From Candidatus Omnitrophota bacterium (GTDB taxonomy: Bacteria; Omnitrophota; Gorgyraeia; 2-01-FULL-45-10), in NCBI GenBank assembly GCA_028699255.1, contig JAQVUX010000010.1, positions 1 to 39,971 of the forward strand: a DNA stretch of 39,971 nucleotides. Reading direction: 5' to 3'. A program made the position numbers and the translations under genes. The notes beneath the pieces were generated by a model that saw only the letters and a list, made by a program, of their open reading frames with translations, was not told where the DNA came from and did not search any database. Below are positions 5,644 through 14,862 of this stretch, piece by piece. Every line of letters starts with the position of its first letter. Position 1 is the stretch's first letter.

Positions 5644-6318
5644 TCAAAAGAATAACTGTTTGACTATCGCGATATAAGCGTTCTTAGACATAGCCCAGGA
5701 ATCGATGAAGAATTTTTTCGCCGAGAACTCCGGGAATATCAGAGTAAACAGCATCGCTATAACGACAATATTAAGGACATATACCAGTATTATCGAAAAG
5801 AAATATCCCGATTTAACAAAATCCGGCTGTCTGATCTTCATAACTTCTATCGTCGAGATCATGTGGAAAGCGAGCGCAAACCCTATTAAAAATATAAAAA
5901 CCGAACCGTTTATATTGTAGGAAGCCGCGATTACAAAATATATCGCCGCGATTATTATCGCGTATATCGGTATGAAATATGGACTGAGCTCTATGAGTGT
6001 GTTCGACTTATCCGTACCGACACTGCCGCCTTTCTCGGAAACCTTGAATGACTTTACTTTACCGCCCAGCACCCACGCGATACCGGCGTGGACGGCTTCG
6101 TGGCCAAGCACGTAAAGATACGTCGGCTTGTAAAATAAAAGGTGCAGTATCGCGTATGAAGCTATCCCCCATACGAATAATGACATACGATTCGCTATCA
6201 CCGGGATAAGGACAAGATTCCTGTAAAACGCTATCGATACGCCGACGGCAACCGGGATCGAAAGAACCGCGATTATGAGCTTCAGGAATAATTTAATGAT
6301 ACCCGATTTTTTAGCCAT
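5644..6318 (-). CDS. M50-like membrane metalloprotease, putative
   Basis: A 224-residue, multi-spanning membrane protein (hydrophobic segments near 10-30, 46-63, 115-133, 138-156 and 172-196). A zinc-type HExxH motif, HEAVH (73-77), lies in a hydrophobic context followed by GGKVKSFKV, as in site-2-protease-like M50 relatives. A later ELSPYFIPIYA segment resembles the second membrane motif of some M50B-like proteins. It could be a regulatory intramembrane protease or a non-proteolytic relative; the substrate is unknown. Its ATG overlaps the serS stop as TAATG, indicating translational coupling. It is the last gene before the terminator at 5484-5534. Confidence 0.7.
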   Translation of the reverse strand: MAKKSGIIKLFLKLIIAVLSIPVAVGVSIAFYRNLVLIPVIANRMSLFVWGIASYAILHLLFYKPTYLYVLGHEAVHAGIAWVLGGKVKSFKVSEKGGSVGTDKSNTLIELSPYFIPIYAIIIAAIYFVIAASYNINGSVFIFLIGFALAFHMISTIEVMKIRQPDFVKSGYFFSIILVYVLNIVVIAMLFTLIFPEFSAKKFFIDSWAMSKNAYIAIVKQLFF

Positions 6319-7586
6319 TATTTGATTACGGTTGCCCCGTCCATGTAAGGCACAAGCGCTTCGGGAATATTGACACTTCCGTCTTTATTCTGATAATTTT
6401 CGAGTATCGCTACGACGAGCCGGGCGAGCGCAACGCCGGAGCCATTCAGAGTATGCACGAACTCTTTAGCTTTAGCGCCCTTTCGCGCGAATTTTATATT
6501 CGCGCGGCGAGCCTGGAAGTCGGCGAAGTTGGAACAGCTCGACACCTCCAGATACGAGTCGGTGCCGGCGGCGTAGAGCTCGATATCGTAGCACTTCGCG
6601 GCGGCGAACGATATGTCGCCGGTCGCGAGCAGTATAACACGATACGGCAGGCCCAAAAGCTGAAGCACCTCCTCGGCATCTTTCAAAAGCTTCTCGTGTT
6701 CGGCCGGCGAGTCCTCAGGCTTAACGAATTTAACAAGCTCAACCTTATCGAACTGATGCACCCTGATCATGCCCTTAGTATCTTTGCCATACGAACCGGC
6801 TTCACGTCTGAAGCAAGCGGTATAGGCTGTGTAGCAAATAGGAAGTTTATCTTCGTCCAGGACATCGCCTGAATGTATATTCGTAACCGGCACTTCCGCT
6901 GTTGGTATTAAATAGAGGTCGTCATTCTGTAATTTATACATGTCCTCTTCGAGTTTCGGCAGTTGTCCGGTGCCCGTCATCGAACGCCTGTTCACGAGGA
7001 ACGGCGGAAATATCTCTTTATATCCGTGTTTCTTTGTATGAAGATCGAGCATGAAATTGATAAGCGCCCGCTCGAGCCGCGCGCCCTGACCCATAAAGAG
7101 AATAAAGTTTGAACCGGATATCTTTGTTGCCACACCGAAGTTGATTATACCCAGCTTCTCCGCAATCTCAATGTGATTTTTAGGGGTAAAGTCAAAAGAC
7201 GGATTTTTACCCCAAGCACGGACTATTTTGTTGTTTTCCGGCCCGCCAACAGGTACGCTTTTATCGGGTATATTTGGGATTATATATGTAAAATTTGCTA
7301 TTTTTTGGTCTATATCACCCACTTTTTTGTCTAAATCAGACACTTTTTGGGATACTACCTTCATTTTATCAATAACTTCTTTTGGGTTCTTTTTAGCCTT
7401 AATAGCCGCGGATATCTCATCGTTGGCCTTGTTGCGTTCGGCTTTAAGCGTTTCGACTTCTACGAGAAGCGACCTGCGTTCCTCGTCCAGCGCGAGAAGC
7501 TCATCGATGTTAAGCTTTGAGTTTCGCGCCTTCAGCGCGTCTTTAACGACCTGCGGATTTTCACGAATAAATTTAATGTCTAACAT
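6318..7586 (-). CDS. serS: seryl-tRNA synthetase
   Basis: A 422-residue class II synthetase of normal bacterial length. It charges tRNA-Ser with serine. The N-terminal region (to about 110) is the long coiled-coil arm that grips the long variable arm of tRNA-Ser. The catalytic core shows motif 2 (CFRREAGSYGKDTKGMIRVHQF) and motif 3 (GSGVALARLVVAILENYQ), with EVSSCSNFADFQARR between. It starts with an AAGGAG that overlaps the rtcB stop, so it is translated in series with rtcB. Two tRNA-Ser genes with unusual upstream repeats lie 4-6 kb downstream. Confidence 0.98.
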   Translation of the reverse strand: MLDIKFIRENPQVVKDALKARNSKLNIDELLALDEERRSLLVEVETLKAERNKANDEISAAIKAKKNPKEVIDKMKVVSQKVSDLDKKVGDIDQKIANFTYIIPNIPDKSVPVGGPENNKIVRAWGKNPSFDFTPKNHIEIAEKLGIINFGVATKISGSNFILFMGQGARLERALINFMLDLHTKKHGYKEIFPPFLVNRRSMTGTGQLPKLEEDMYKLQNDDLYLIPTAEVPVTNIHSGDVLDEDKLPICYTAYTACFRREAGSYGKDTKGMIRVHQFDKVELVKFVKPEDSPAEHEKLLKDAEEVLQLLGLPYRVILLATGDISFAAAKCYDIELYAAGTDSYLEVSSCSNFADFQARRANIKFARKGAKAKEFVHTLNGSGVALARLVVAILENYQNKDGSVNIPEALVPYMDGATVIK

Positions 7587-7595
7587 TATAGCTCC

Positions 7596-9050
7596 TTATC
7601 CCTTTATCACACCCAGTGGACGCATTCTACAAACACGCCGCGAAATACCCGCGCCGTGTACGACCGAGACTACCTGGTTCACGTCTTTATACGCTTCCGG
7701 CATCTCTTCTGAAAGAGTCTGTCTACCGGTCGACTTTACTATTATACCTCTATCTTCCAATTCGCGCGATATAGATCTGCCGCGGCCCGCCCTGATCGCC
7801 GCTGAACGCGACATGAGCCGGCCGGCTCCATGGCACGTCGAATAAAATGTCTCGCGCGCGAAGGCTGTGCCCACGAGAAGATACGAGCCCCTGCCCATGT
7901 CTCCGGGGATTATCACCGGCTGGCCCGTCTTAGTATATTTCGCGGGAAGCTCCGGGTGGCCCGGAGGAAAAGCGCGGGTGGCGCCCTTCCTGTGAACGCA
8001 GAGCGTGCGCTCTTTGCCGTCTATCTCGTGCTTTTCGATCTTCGCTATATTGTGCGCGACGTCATAGATGAGTTCCATACTCAAGTCTTTCGCGCTCCGC
8101 CGGAAGACTTTCTCGAAGACGCGCCTCGCCAGATGCATCAGGCACTGACGGTTGGCCCATGCGTAGTTCGCCGCGCACCGCATCGCGCCCAGATACGCTT
8201 TACCCTCCGGCGAATTGACCGGAGCGCTCGCAAGCTGTTTATCCGGGACATTTATCCCGTACTTAGAGAGCGTGTGTATAAAATCCCTGGCGTATTCGTC
8301 GCAAACCTGGTAACCCAGGCCGCGCGAACCGGAGTGTATCATGAGCGTGACCTGCCCCTCCTCGAGGCCGAACACACCTGCCAGCTCTTTGTCGTATATC
8401 GTATCGACCGCCTGGATCTCGAGAAAGTGATTGCCCGAGCCGAGAGTACCGGACTGGTTCTTGCCGCGCTCATACGCCCTGGGCGAAACACCGTCGGGAT
8501 CGGCGCCTTTTATCTCGCCGTGTTCCTCGGTATATTCGAGGTCCTCGGCCGTGCCGTATCCGTGTTCGACTACCCAGCGAGCGCCCTGCGCGAGAAGCTT
8601 CCGCTCGTCGGAGTGGCTCACCCTGATATCGCCTTTAGAGCCGACGCCTGCCGGCACTTCGGCGTACAGGGCGCCTACGAGATCCTTCAGCTTGGGCCAT
8701 AAGTCTTTCTCGAAGAGATTAGATTTCACGAGCCGGACACCGCAGTTGATGTCAAAGCCTACTCCGCCGGGCGAGATGACTCCGCCCGCGTCGACGTCGG
8801 TGGCGGCGACGCCTCCTATCGGGAACCCGTAGCCCCAGTGAATATCCGGCATGGCCAGCGAGCTTCCTACAATCCCGGGAAGTGTGGCGACATTCGCGAC
8901 CTGGTCGACCGCCTTGTCCGCAAGGATCGCATCGAGCATATCCTCGGAAGCGTAAATAATGCCGTCGGTGCGCATGCCGCTCTTATAGCTTTTCGGGATG
9001 CGCCACCGGTATTCGTCGATCTTCTCCAGAACGCCGCGGGGGATCGTCAT
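7596..9050 (-). CDS. rtcB: RNA-splicing ligase RtcB
   Basis: A 484-residue GTP- and Mn-dependent RNA ligase joining 2',3'-cyclic phosphate ends to 5'-OH ends in tRNA splicing or RNA repair. Metal ligands of the family are visible: FDINCGVR (Asp100, Cys103), GSGNHFLEI (His208), HSGSRGLGYQ (His239) and VAHNIAK (His333). His407 in STCHGAGRLMSR is the residue that carries GMP. The ATG overlaps the stop of the archease gene by four bases (ATGA), so ligase and activator are made together. No rtcA or cleavage enzyme is seen in the window, so the RNA substrate is open. Confidence 0.98.
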   Translation of the reverse strand: MTIPRGVLEKIDEYRWRIPKSYKSGMRTDGIIYASEDMLDAILADKAVDQVANVATLPGIVGSSLAMPDIHWGYGFPIGGVAATDVDAGGVISPGGVGFDINCGVRLVKSNLFEKDLWPKLKDLVGALYAEVPAGVGSKGDIRVSHSDERKLLAQGARWVVEHGYGTAEDLEYTEEHGEIKGADPDGVSPRAYERGKNQSGTLGSGNHFLEIQAVDTIYDKELAGVFGLEEGQVTLMIHSGSRGLGYQVCDEYARDFIHTLSKYGINVPDKQLASAPVNSPEGKAYLGAMRCAANYAWANRQCLMHLARRVFEKVFRRSAKDLSMELIYDVAHNIAKIEKHEIDGKERTLCVHRKGATRAFPPGHPELPAKYTKTGQPVIIPGDMGRGSYLLVGTAFARETFYSTCHGAGRLMSRSAAIRAGRGRSISRELEDRGIIVKSTGRQTLSEEMPEAYKDVNQVVSVVHGAGISRRVCRMRPLGVIKG

Positions 9051-9493
9051 ACGTCGAATATCAACTCCACGCTTAAACCACCGTCCGACTTTTTTATCGA
9101 TAATCCGGAATATGTGACAGCCTTTATCTCCGTCTTGAGGCGGTTTCTATTTGCGGAGATCGGCCGACCGGACACCTTGGCTTTAAGTAAATTATCGGAC
9201 ATTTCAAAGATCTCGAACTTCGAGAGTATCAGCTCCTTCGTGCAGGAAATATATAAAAGCTCGTCGAGCCATGAGACGAGAAGCTCCTCCGCCGTTTCGC
9301 CGTGGGCCTCCACCGCCGCCGACGCGGAAGGCTTTATTCCATCGAGATCGGCCATAACATCGAACATACCGAATGCCGCGTTCGCGAAAAGCTCCTTTAA
9401 ATCCCGCCCGAAGACGCGAACACCTATATCGGCTGTGTGGGGGAACTGCTCATATCTTTTTTTCGCCGGGTTCACGGACGGAGATTTTATCAT
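9047..9493 (-). CDS. archease (RtcB activator)
   Basis: A 148-residue archease. This family speeds RtcB guanylylation and widens its nucleotide use. The N-terminal YEQFPHTADIGVRVFG and central EELLVSWLDELLYI are characteristic; the C-terminal AVTYSGLSIKK and VELIFDV complete the fold. ATGA overlaps join it to the MFS gene before it and rtcB after it, which matches the known archease-rtcB pairing in bacteria. Confidence 0.96.
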   Translation of the reverse strand: MIKSPSVNPAKKRYEQFPHTADIGVRVFGRDLKELFANAAFGMFDVMADLDGIKPSASAAVEAHGETAEELLVSWLDELLYISCTKELILSKFEIFEMSDNLLKAKVSGRPISANRNRLKTEIKAVTYSGLSIKKSDGGLSVELIFDV

Positions 9494-10914
9494 ATTTTAC
9501 GATCCTCCGCCATAACGGAAAAGACAAATGCCGCTATCGCCATGCAAACGCCGAATAAAAACATATTACGGAATCCGCCATGAAGAACCTCCGGAGAATG
9601 CTTCACGAGGTTTGCGTCAACCATTCCCCCGCCCATCATAAAACTTATCGTCTGTATTATAACGACCGGAAATACGGCTATGCCCAAGACTCCCCCGACA
9701 CTCAAACATATCTTGTACACGCCTGAAGCGACGCCCTGCTTGTCGTCGGGCGCATGCGACATTACGAGTTTATTGTTCGGGGCCATGAACAATCCGGCCG
9801 CCAAACCGACCATCGCCAGGGCGGCAACAAAGATCGGCATGCCCGAATCAGGCTTCATTAGCGAAAATATGAAAAACGCTATTCCTTCCAGGGCGGCGCC
9901 CGCCGAACAAAGAACTCTTGAGCCGATGCGATCCGACAACCTGCCCGCCACAGGCGCTACGAAAAGCATTATAGTCGGAGCTATTATGAGATAGATTCCC
10001 GCCTGCATTGTAGAAAGTCTTTTTATCATCTCGAGATAAAACGGCGCTATGAATATACAGCCCATGAGTAACGCTACTGCCATAACGGCGGCGAGATTTG
10101 AATACGTAAAATTGCGATTCTTGAATAGCGTAAAGTCGAGGACGGGGTAGTCTATCTTCCTCTCCCGCGCAAAGAAGAGAATGAAACCGATGATCGAAAC
10201 GGCGAAGCTTATGAGAATAGGAACAGGCGGACTGTTCAGCTTGCCGAGCAGATTAAGGCCGTAGACAAGTCCGGCGAGAGCCATAAATATAAAAGCGGCG
10301 CCGATCGTATCGAATCTGCGGTCCGCGGCGGCTTTCTGCTTCACGGGAAGCACCTTAAGCGCGAGTAATATCGCCAATATCGCGACGGGAATATTCACAA
10401 AAAATATGCCGCGCCAGATAAAATGCGCGTTTATATAGCCTCCCAGTACGTTGCCGAGCGCGAAACCGAGCCCCTGGGTAAGCGCCACGAGCCCGAGCGC
10501 CATCCCCCTCGAGCGCACCGGTAAAAATGTCGTAAGTATCGCGACCCCCATCGGACTCATCATGGCTTCGCCGAGAGACTGGAACATCCTTAACGCGATG
10601 AGTGTGTTTATGTTCGGAGCAAATACGCAGGCTATCGACCCTGTAATGAACACCACAAGGCCCGCGATAAAAACCTTGCGATACCCCCTGATGTCGCCCA
10701 GTTTTCCGAACCCGAGAAGCGAGCTCGTCACGATCAGCATGTACGCCATCGGGAGAAATGCCGCCACTCCGATACCGACATTAAAATAGCGCGAGATCGT
10801 CGGAAGCGAGATATTCATCATGCTAAAATCGATCGAGAATATGAATACGGAAGCTATCACCGCCAGGATTATCTCGACCTGCCGGCTTCTTTCCTTGATT
10901 ATATACTCTTCCAT
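9490..10914 (-). CDS. MFS exporter, DHA2 (EmrB/QacA-like)
   Basis: A 474-residue membrane protein with about 14 hydrophobic helices, as in drug:H+ antiporter family 2. Helix 1 has SIDFSMMNISLPTIS; the loop after helix 2 has GKLGDIRGYRK (MFS motif A); helix 5 has GLGFALGNVLGGYI (antiporter motif C). It probably expels toxic compounds by proton exchange. It follows the ABC-2 permease gene by 20 bases and overlaps archease by 4, so it links an efflux module and an RNA repair module in one transcript. The substrate is not readable. Confidence 0.93.
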   Translation of the reverse strand: MEEYIIKERSRQVEIILAVIASVFIFSIDFSMMNISLPTISRYFNVGIGVAAFLPMAYMLIVTSSLLGFGKLGDIRGYRKVFIAGLVVFITGSIACVFAPNINTLIALRMFQSLGEAMMSPMGVAILTTFLPVRSRGMALGLVALTQGLGFALGNVLGGYINAHFIWRGIFFVNIPVAILAILLALKVLPVKQKAAADRRFDTIGAAFIFMALAGLVYGLNLLGKLNSPPVPILISFAVSIIGFILFFARERKIDYPVLDFTLFKNRNFTYSNLAAVMAVALLMGCIFIAPFYLEMIKRLSTMQAGIYLIIAPTIMLFVAPVAGRLSDRIGSRVLCSAGAALEGIAFFIFSLMKPDSGMPIFVAALAMVGLAAGLFMAPNNKLVMSHAPDDKQGVASGVYKICLSVGGVLGIAVFPVVIIQTISFMMGGGMVDANLVKHSPEVLHGGFRNMFLFGVCMAIAAFVFSVMAEDRKI

Positions 10915-10933
10915 TATTTTCTCCTGTTCGTTT

Positions 10934-12064
10934 TTATTCCATACTCCGATGGAACCTTAAAACACTTAAGCTTATAACCGCAAATCCCATCGCCAAAAGC
11001 GGCAGAAGTTGCGTCCACAAAAACTCTATGCCCACACCTTTTAAAAATATAGTTCTTGTTATGACCATGAAATAGCGCAATGGGTTAATAAAAGTTGCCC
11101 ATTGTATAACCTGGGGCATATTGGCAATAGGATATGCGAATCCCGACAGAAGAACGGTCGGCATGAAGAAAAGAAATACCGACATCATGGCCTCCTGCTG
11201 TGTCGCGGATATCGTCGAGATGAATAAACCTATCCCCAGGGTCGTAAAAAGATATATGCAGGTGCAGAAAAGCAGAAAAATAATACTACCTCGCAGCGGC
11301 ACATGGAACCACGCCACCCCCAGCGTAGTTATAAGCGCGATCTGTATGAGCGCTATTATCGCGAAAGGGATGAGCTTGCCGGCGATAAGCTCTATCGGAC
11401 GGAGGGGGCTGACAATCAGTTGTTCCATCGTCCCTATTTCCTTCTCCTTAACTATCGCCATAGCTGTTAGAAGAAGCGACATCATTGTAACAATCGTTGC
11501 GATAACGCCCGGAAGGTAATAATTTCTGGAGACGAGGTTGCCGTTAAACCACGGCCGGTCTCTCAAGTCCACCTCGGGTATGTTGCCCGCGATGCCAAGG
11601 GTCTCCGCCCTCTCTTTCATTATACGCGCACCAAAAGCACCCGTAACCTTGTCGGCATAACCCATCACTATCATGGATGTATTCGAGTCGGTGCCGTCAA
11701 AAGCGAGCTGGACCTGGGCATCCTTGCCGGCGTTCAGATTACGGCCGAAACCACGATCGATACGTATAACGACACTCGCCGCCCCCTTATTAAGAAGCTC
11801 GTCCTGCTCTTCGCTCGTCGAGATATAATGCTCGGGCACAAAATAATTAGAAAATGTAAAATCTCGGAGGAGCTGACGACTTTCGTAGGTATTGTCCCTG
11901 TCGAGTATAGCGGTCGGGACATAGTTTATGTCTTTATTGGCGGCGTAACCAAAAAGTATTATCTGGACGAGCGGGGTAATAAAAATAACCGTCTTCATCC
12001 GCGGGTCGCGGAAAACCTGCTTGAACTCTTTTATAAGGATCGCTTTGATCCGTTCGAAACTCAT
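10934..12064 (-). CDS. ABC-2 type permease (YbhR-like)
   Basis: A 376-residue ABC-2 permease. One helix near 28-46 is followed by a large extracytoplasmic domain (about 50-170) and five helices toward the C-terminus, with the conserved cytoplasmic EKEIGTMEQLIVSPL at about 207-221. This is the YhhJ/YbhR/YbhS layout. It should pair with the second permease, whose stop overlaps its start by 4 bases, and with the two ATPases, HlyD and TolC-like proteins upstream. Substrates of such systems are usually drugs or lipophilic compounds. Confidence 0.93.
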   Translation of the reverse strand: MSFERIKAILIKEFKQVFRDPRMKTVIFITPLVQIILFGYAANKDINYVPTAILDRDNTYESRQLLRDFTFSNYFVPEHYISTSEEQDELLNKGAASVVIRIDRGFGRNLNAGKDAQVQLAFDGTDSNTSMIVMGYADKVTGAFGARIMKERAETLGIAGNIPEVDLRDRPWFNGNLVSRNYYLPGVIATIVTMMSLLLTAMAIVKEKEIGTMEQLIVSPLRPIELIAGKLIPFAIIALIQIALITTLGVAWFHVPLRGSIIFLLFCTCIYLFTTLGIGLFISTISATQQEAMMSVFLFFMPTVLLSGFAYPIANMPQVIQWATFINPLRYFMVITRTIFLKGVGIEFLWTQLLPLLAMGFAVISLSVLRFHRSME

Positions 12065-13206
12065 ACCGCTACCTTCTTTTTAAATTTAGTCACGGCGAAA
12101 AATACCATGATCGCGGCAAATAAAAATAGAAAGAGCGCTTCGTCCCACATCGAATTAAGACCATTGCCCTTCAAAAATAATTCCCTTAAGACGACGATAT
12201 AATAACGCGCGGGTATGAAATAGGTAACTACCTGGAGCGCCTGCGGCATATTGAATATCGGATATATGAACCCGGATAGAATTATCGTCGGTATCATTGT
12301 TGTTAACGTGGCCATCTGGCTGGCCATAAGCTGTGTCTTTGCCACTATCGATATAAGTATCCCCTGTGAAAGAGCGCCTGCCAGGAATAGAAAACTTAAG
12401 CCCATAAGGAGAAGATAGCTACCTCTAAAAGGTACCGCGAACAGGAATCGGGCCATGAGAACTCCTACTATGAGATCAAAGAGCCCGATAATAAAATATG
12501 GTATGAATTTCCCGGCGATGAGCTCCGGCCCTTTCACCGGCGTCGAGATAAGCTGTTCCATCGTGCCCCTCTCCCATTCCCGGGCGATGCAAATAGACGT
12601 CAGAAGCGCCGCGATTATCATGATGATCATGGCGATAACGCCGGGGACGATAAACCAGGTGCTGGTAAGCCCCATATTGAACCAGATCCGCGTGCGCGCG
12701 TCCAAAGATTTCGTCGGCTTCATGCCGCGGGCGGAAAGCGTGGTGGACAAAAGCTCTGTATTGTACCGTGAAACGACTGCCTGGACGTAACCGCGGGCTA
12801 TCGTCGCCGTGTTGGCGTCACTGCCGTCCATCAGAAGCTGTAGAGGCGCCTTTTGCCCCGATTCTATATAATGGGAAAAATCCTTCGGAATGACCAGCGC
12901 CATTATGACTTCGCCGGAGTTTATCATGCGCTCTATGTCACGGTAGTTGTCGGTATATTTTATTATTTTAAAATACCTGGAATTTTTGAAATTGAGAAGG
13001 AAATTGCGTGTAAGCTCGGAGGACGCGTCCTGGTTCCACACGACGGTGCGCACATGGTCTATATCGAGAGACAGGGCGTAGCCGAAAAGAAATAACAGGA
13101 ATACCGGTATACCGAGGGCAAGGGTAAGCGAACGCGGGTCGCGCTTGATCTGGATGAATTCCTTCCACGCGACGGCCTTAATTCTTTTTAAGCTCTGTTT
13201 TGTCAT
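12061..13206 (-). CDS. ABC-2 type permease (YbhS-like)
   Basis: A 381-residue paralogue of the following permease with the same architecture: helix near 28-45, periplasmic domain, then five helices, with EWERGTMEQLISTPV in the coupling segment. It overlaps the ATPase gene before it by 29 bases and the next permease by 4. The two are likely a heterodimeric membrane channel. Confidence 0.93.
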   Translation of the reverse strand: MTKQSLKRIKAVAWKEFIQIKRDPRSLTLALGIPVFLLFLFGYALSLDIDHVRTVVWNQDASSELTRNFLLNFKNSRYFKIIKYTDNYRDIERMINSGEVIMALVIPKDFSHYIESGQKAPLQLLMDGSDANTATIARGYVQAVVSRYNTELLSTTLSARGMKPTKSLDARTRIWFNMGLTSTWFIVPGVIAMIIMIIAALLTSICIAREWERGTMEQLISTPVKGPELIAGKFIPYFIIGLFDLIVGVLMARFLFAVPFRGSYLLLMGLSFLFLAGALSQGILISIVAKTQLMASQMATLTTMIPTIILSGFIYPIFNMPQALQVVTYFIPARYYIVVLRELFLKGNGLNSMWDEALFLFLFAAIMVFFAVTKFKKKVAV

Positions 13207-14131
13207 AGTTCTCTATCAATGAAACAAATACATCTTCCAGGGACGGAAGTATCTTGTTGACACCGAAAGAACGCACGCCGGCGCCTTCCAGGAACTTCTT
13301 TATCGCCGGCGCCGCCTTCAGGCTGTCGTATACCACGGCGTGAATGTTCGCGCCGAAAAGCGCCGCCTCTTTGACGCCTTCCATCTTCGATATTCTCTCG
13401 AGCCAATCCTGCGAGTCCGGCAATGTTATCTCGAGGATCTCGCTCTTCATGCAGGTGGTCTTCATTTCCTGAGGCGTGCCCATAGCGATTATCGTACCGT
13501 GGTAGATAAGTACCATGCGGTTGCAATTCTCCGCCTCATCCATGTAGTGCGTGGTCACAAAAACCGTTACGCCCTTGGCGGCCAGCTGTTTTATAACGCT
13601 CCAGAAATTTGCGCGCGTTATCGGGTCGACGCCCGAGGTCGGCTCGTCCAGAAATATTATCTTCGGCCTGTGCAAAAGCGCGCACCCCAGGGCCAGGCGC
13701 TGTTTCCATCCTCCTGCAAGCGAAGAGGTAAGATTCGATTCCATCCCTTCAAGGCCTGCGGTACGCACAGTAGATTCGAAACGTTCTTTCTTCTCCCGCG
13801 CCGGTATCCTGTATATCCCGCTGTAAAAATTGATATTTTCCGCCACCGTCAGATCGTTATAGAGGGAGAACTTCTGCGACATGTAGCCGATATTCTGTTT
13901 TATATCCTTCTGCTGTTTTATGATATCGAAACCGCCGACCGTGCCTGTGCCGCTTGTAGGTGAAATGATGCCGCAGAGCATCCTTATAGTCGTCGATTTT
14001 CCGGCGCCGTTGGGGCCGAGAAAACCGAATATCTCGCCACCGGCCACATCGAAATCGATATTGTTGACAGCCGTGAAGTCGCCGAATTTCTTCAAAAGTC
14101 CCCGGACGCTTACCGAATTATTATTGCTCAT
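13178..14131 (-). CDS. ABC transporter ATPase with variant signature
   Basis: A 317-residue nucleotide-binding protein. Walker A GPNGAGKST (39-47), Q-loop MSQKFSLY, Walker B IIFLDEP (Asp162) and H-loop THYMDEAE are intact, but the signature is LAGGW (138-142) in place of LSGGQ/LSGGM. A C-terminal extension of about 80 residues (EILEITLP onward) resembles the tail of exporters of this type. E. coli YbhF carries both ATPase halves in one chain; here they are separate genes. It is encoded with permeases, HlyD and TolC-like partners. Confidence 0.94.
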   Translation of the reverse strand: MSNNNSVSVRGLLKKFGDFTAVNNIDFDVAGGEIFGFLGPNGAGKSTTIRMLCGIISPTSGTGTVGGFDIIKQQKDIKQNIGYMSQKFSLYNDLTVAENINFYSGIYRIPAREKKERFESTVRTAGLEGMESNLTSSLAGGWKQRLALGCALLHRPKIIFLDEPTSGVDPITRANFWSVIKQLAAKGVTVFVTTHYMDEAENCNRMVLIYHGTIIAMGTPQEMKTTCMKSEILEITLPDSQDWLERISKMEGVKEAALFGANIHAVVYDSLKAAPAIKKFLEGAGVRSFGVNKILPSLEDVFVSLIENYDKTELKKN

Positions 14132-14862
14132 TTTTTATTTTCACACTCGTTTATAGCTGTGATGAACGCCTCTTCGAGCGTTTTGGCACCGAACGCCTTT
14201 TTCGCCGCATCCGGCGTATCGCAACGCAAAAGCTTCCCTTTGTGCAGGAGCCCCACGCGTTTGCATCTTTCCGCCTCGTCGAGATATGAGGTCGAATAAA
14301 ATATCGTGACTTTCTCTTTTAATAAATCATATAGTATCTTCCAGAAATCCCGCCTCGATACCGGATCGACACCATTGGTCGGCTCATCTAAGAAAAGAAC
14401 ACGCGGAGTGTGTATAAGCGCGCAGGCAAGCCCGAGCTTCTGCTTCATACCTCCGGAAAGCTTGCCGGCAAAACGTTTTTTAAAGGGCAAAAGCCCCGAA
14501 AATCCGAGCAGGCGGTCTATCGCTTCGGCACGCCCTTTATTGGGTATGCCGTAAACATCGGCGTAAAAATTGATATTCTCCATGACCGTCATCTCTTCAT
14601 AAAGGCCGAATCTCTGGGACATGTACGCGATATTCTCTTTTAACGCCTCAGCCTGTTTTAAGATATGACTGCCGTGAACCCATCCTTCGCCGGATGTCGG
14701 TTCGAGAATGCCGGTTAAAAGCCGCATCGTCGTCGTCTTACCCGCGCCATCCGGACCGACAAGGCCGAATATCTCCCCCTCCTCGACTTCGATATTGAGG
14801 TTGTCCACCGCCGTCAGAGAACCGAATTTACGCGTCAGATTGACGGTCTTTATCGCAGGCAT
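14128..14862 (-). CDS. ABC transporter ATPase
   Basis: A 244-residue ATPase with Walker A GPDGAGKTT (36-44), Q-loop MSQRFGLY, the signature LSGGM (135-139), Walker B VLFLDEP and a switch segment STSYLDEAE in which the usual His is Ser. It matches the N-terminal half of YbhF-type double ATPases. Its start overlaps the HlyD-like stop by one base and its stop overlaps the next ATPase by four. The two ATPases have complementary defects, so a heterodimer is likely. Confidence 0.94.
   Translation of the reverse strand: MPAIKTVNLTRKFGSLTAVDNLNIEVEEGEIFGLVGPDGAGKTTTMRLLTGILEPTSGEGWVHGSHILKQAEALKENIAYMSQRFGLYEEMTVMENINFYADVYGIPNKGRAEAIDRLLGFSGLLPFKKRFAGKLSGGMKQKLGLACALIHTPRVLFLDEPTNGVDPVSRRDFWKILYDLLKEKVTIFYSTSYLDEAERCKRVGLLHKGKLLRCDTPDAAKKAFGAKTLEEAFITAINECENKK

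Noticed and set aside
7830-8702. 290-codon plus-strand ORF
   Set aside because: It is an antisense shadow of rtcB, whose catalytic residues are all present on the minus strand.
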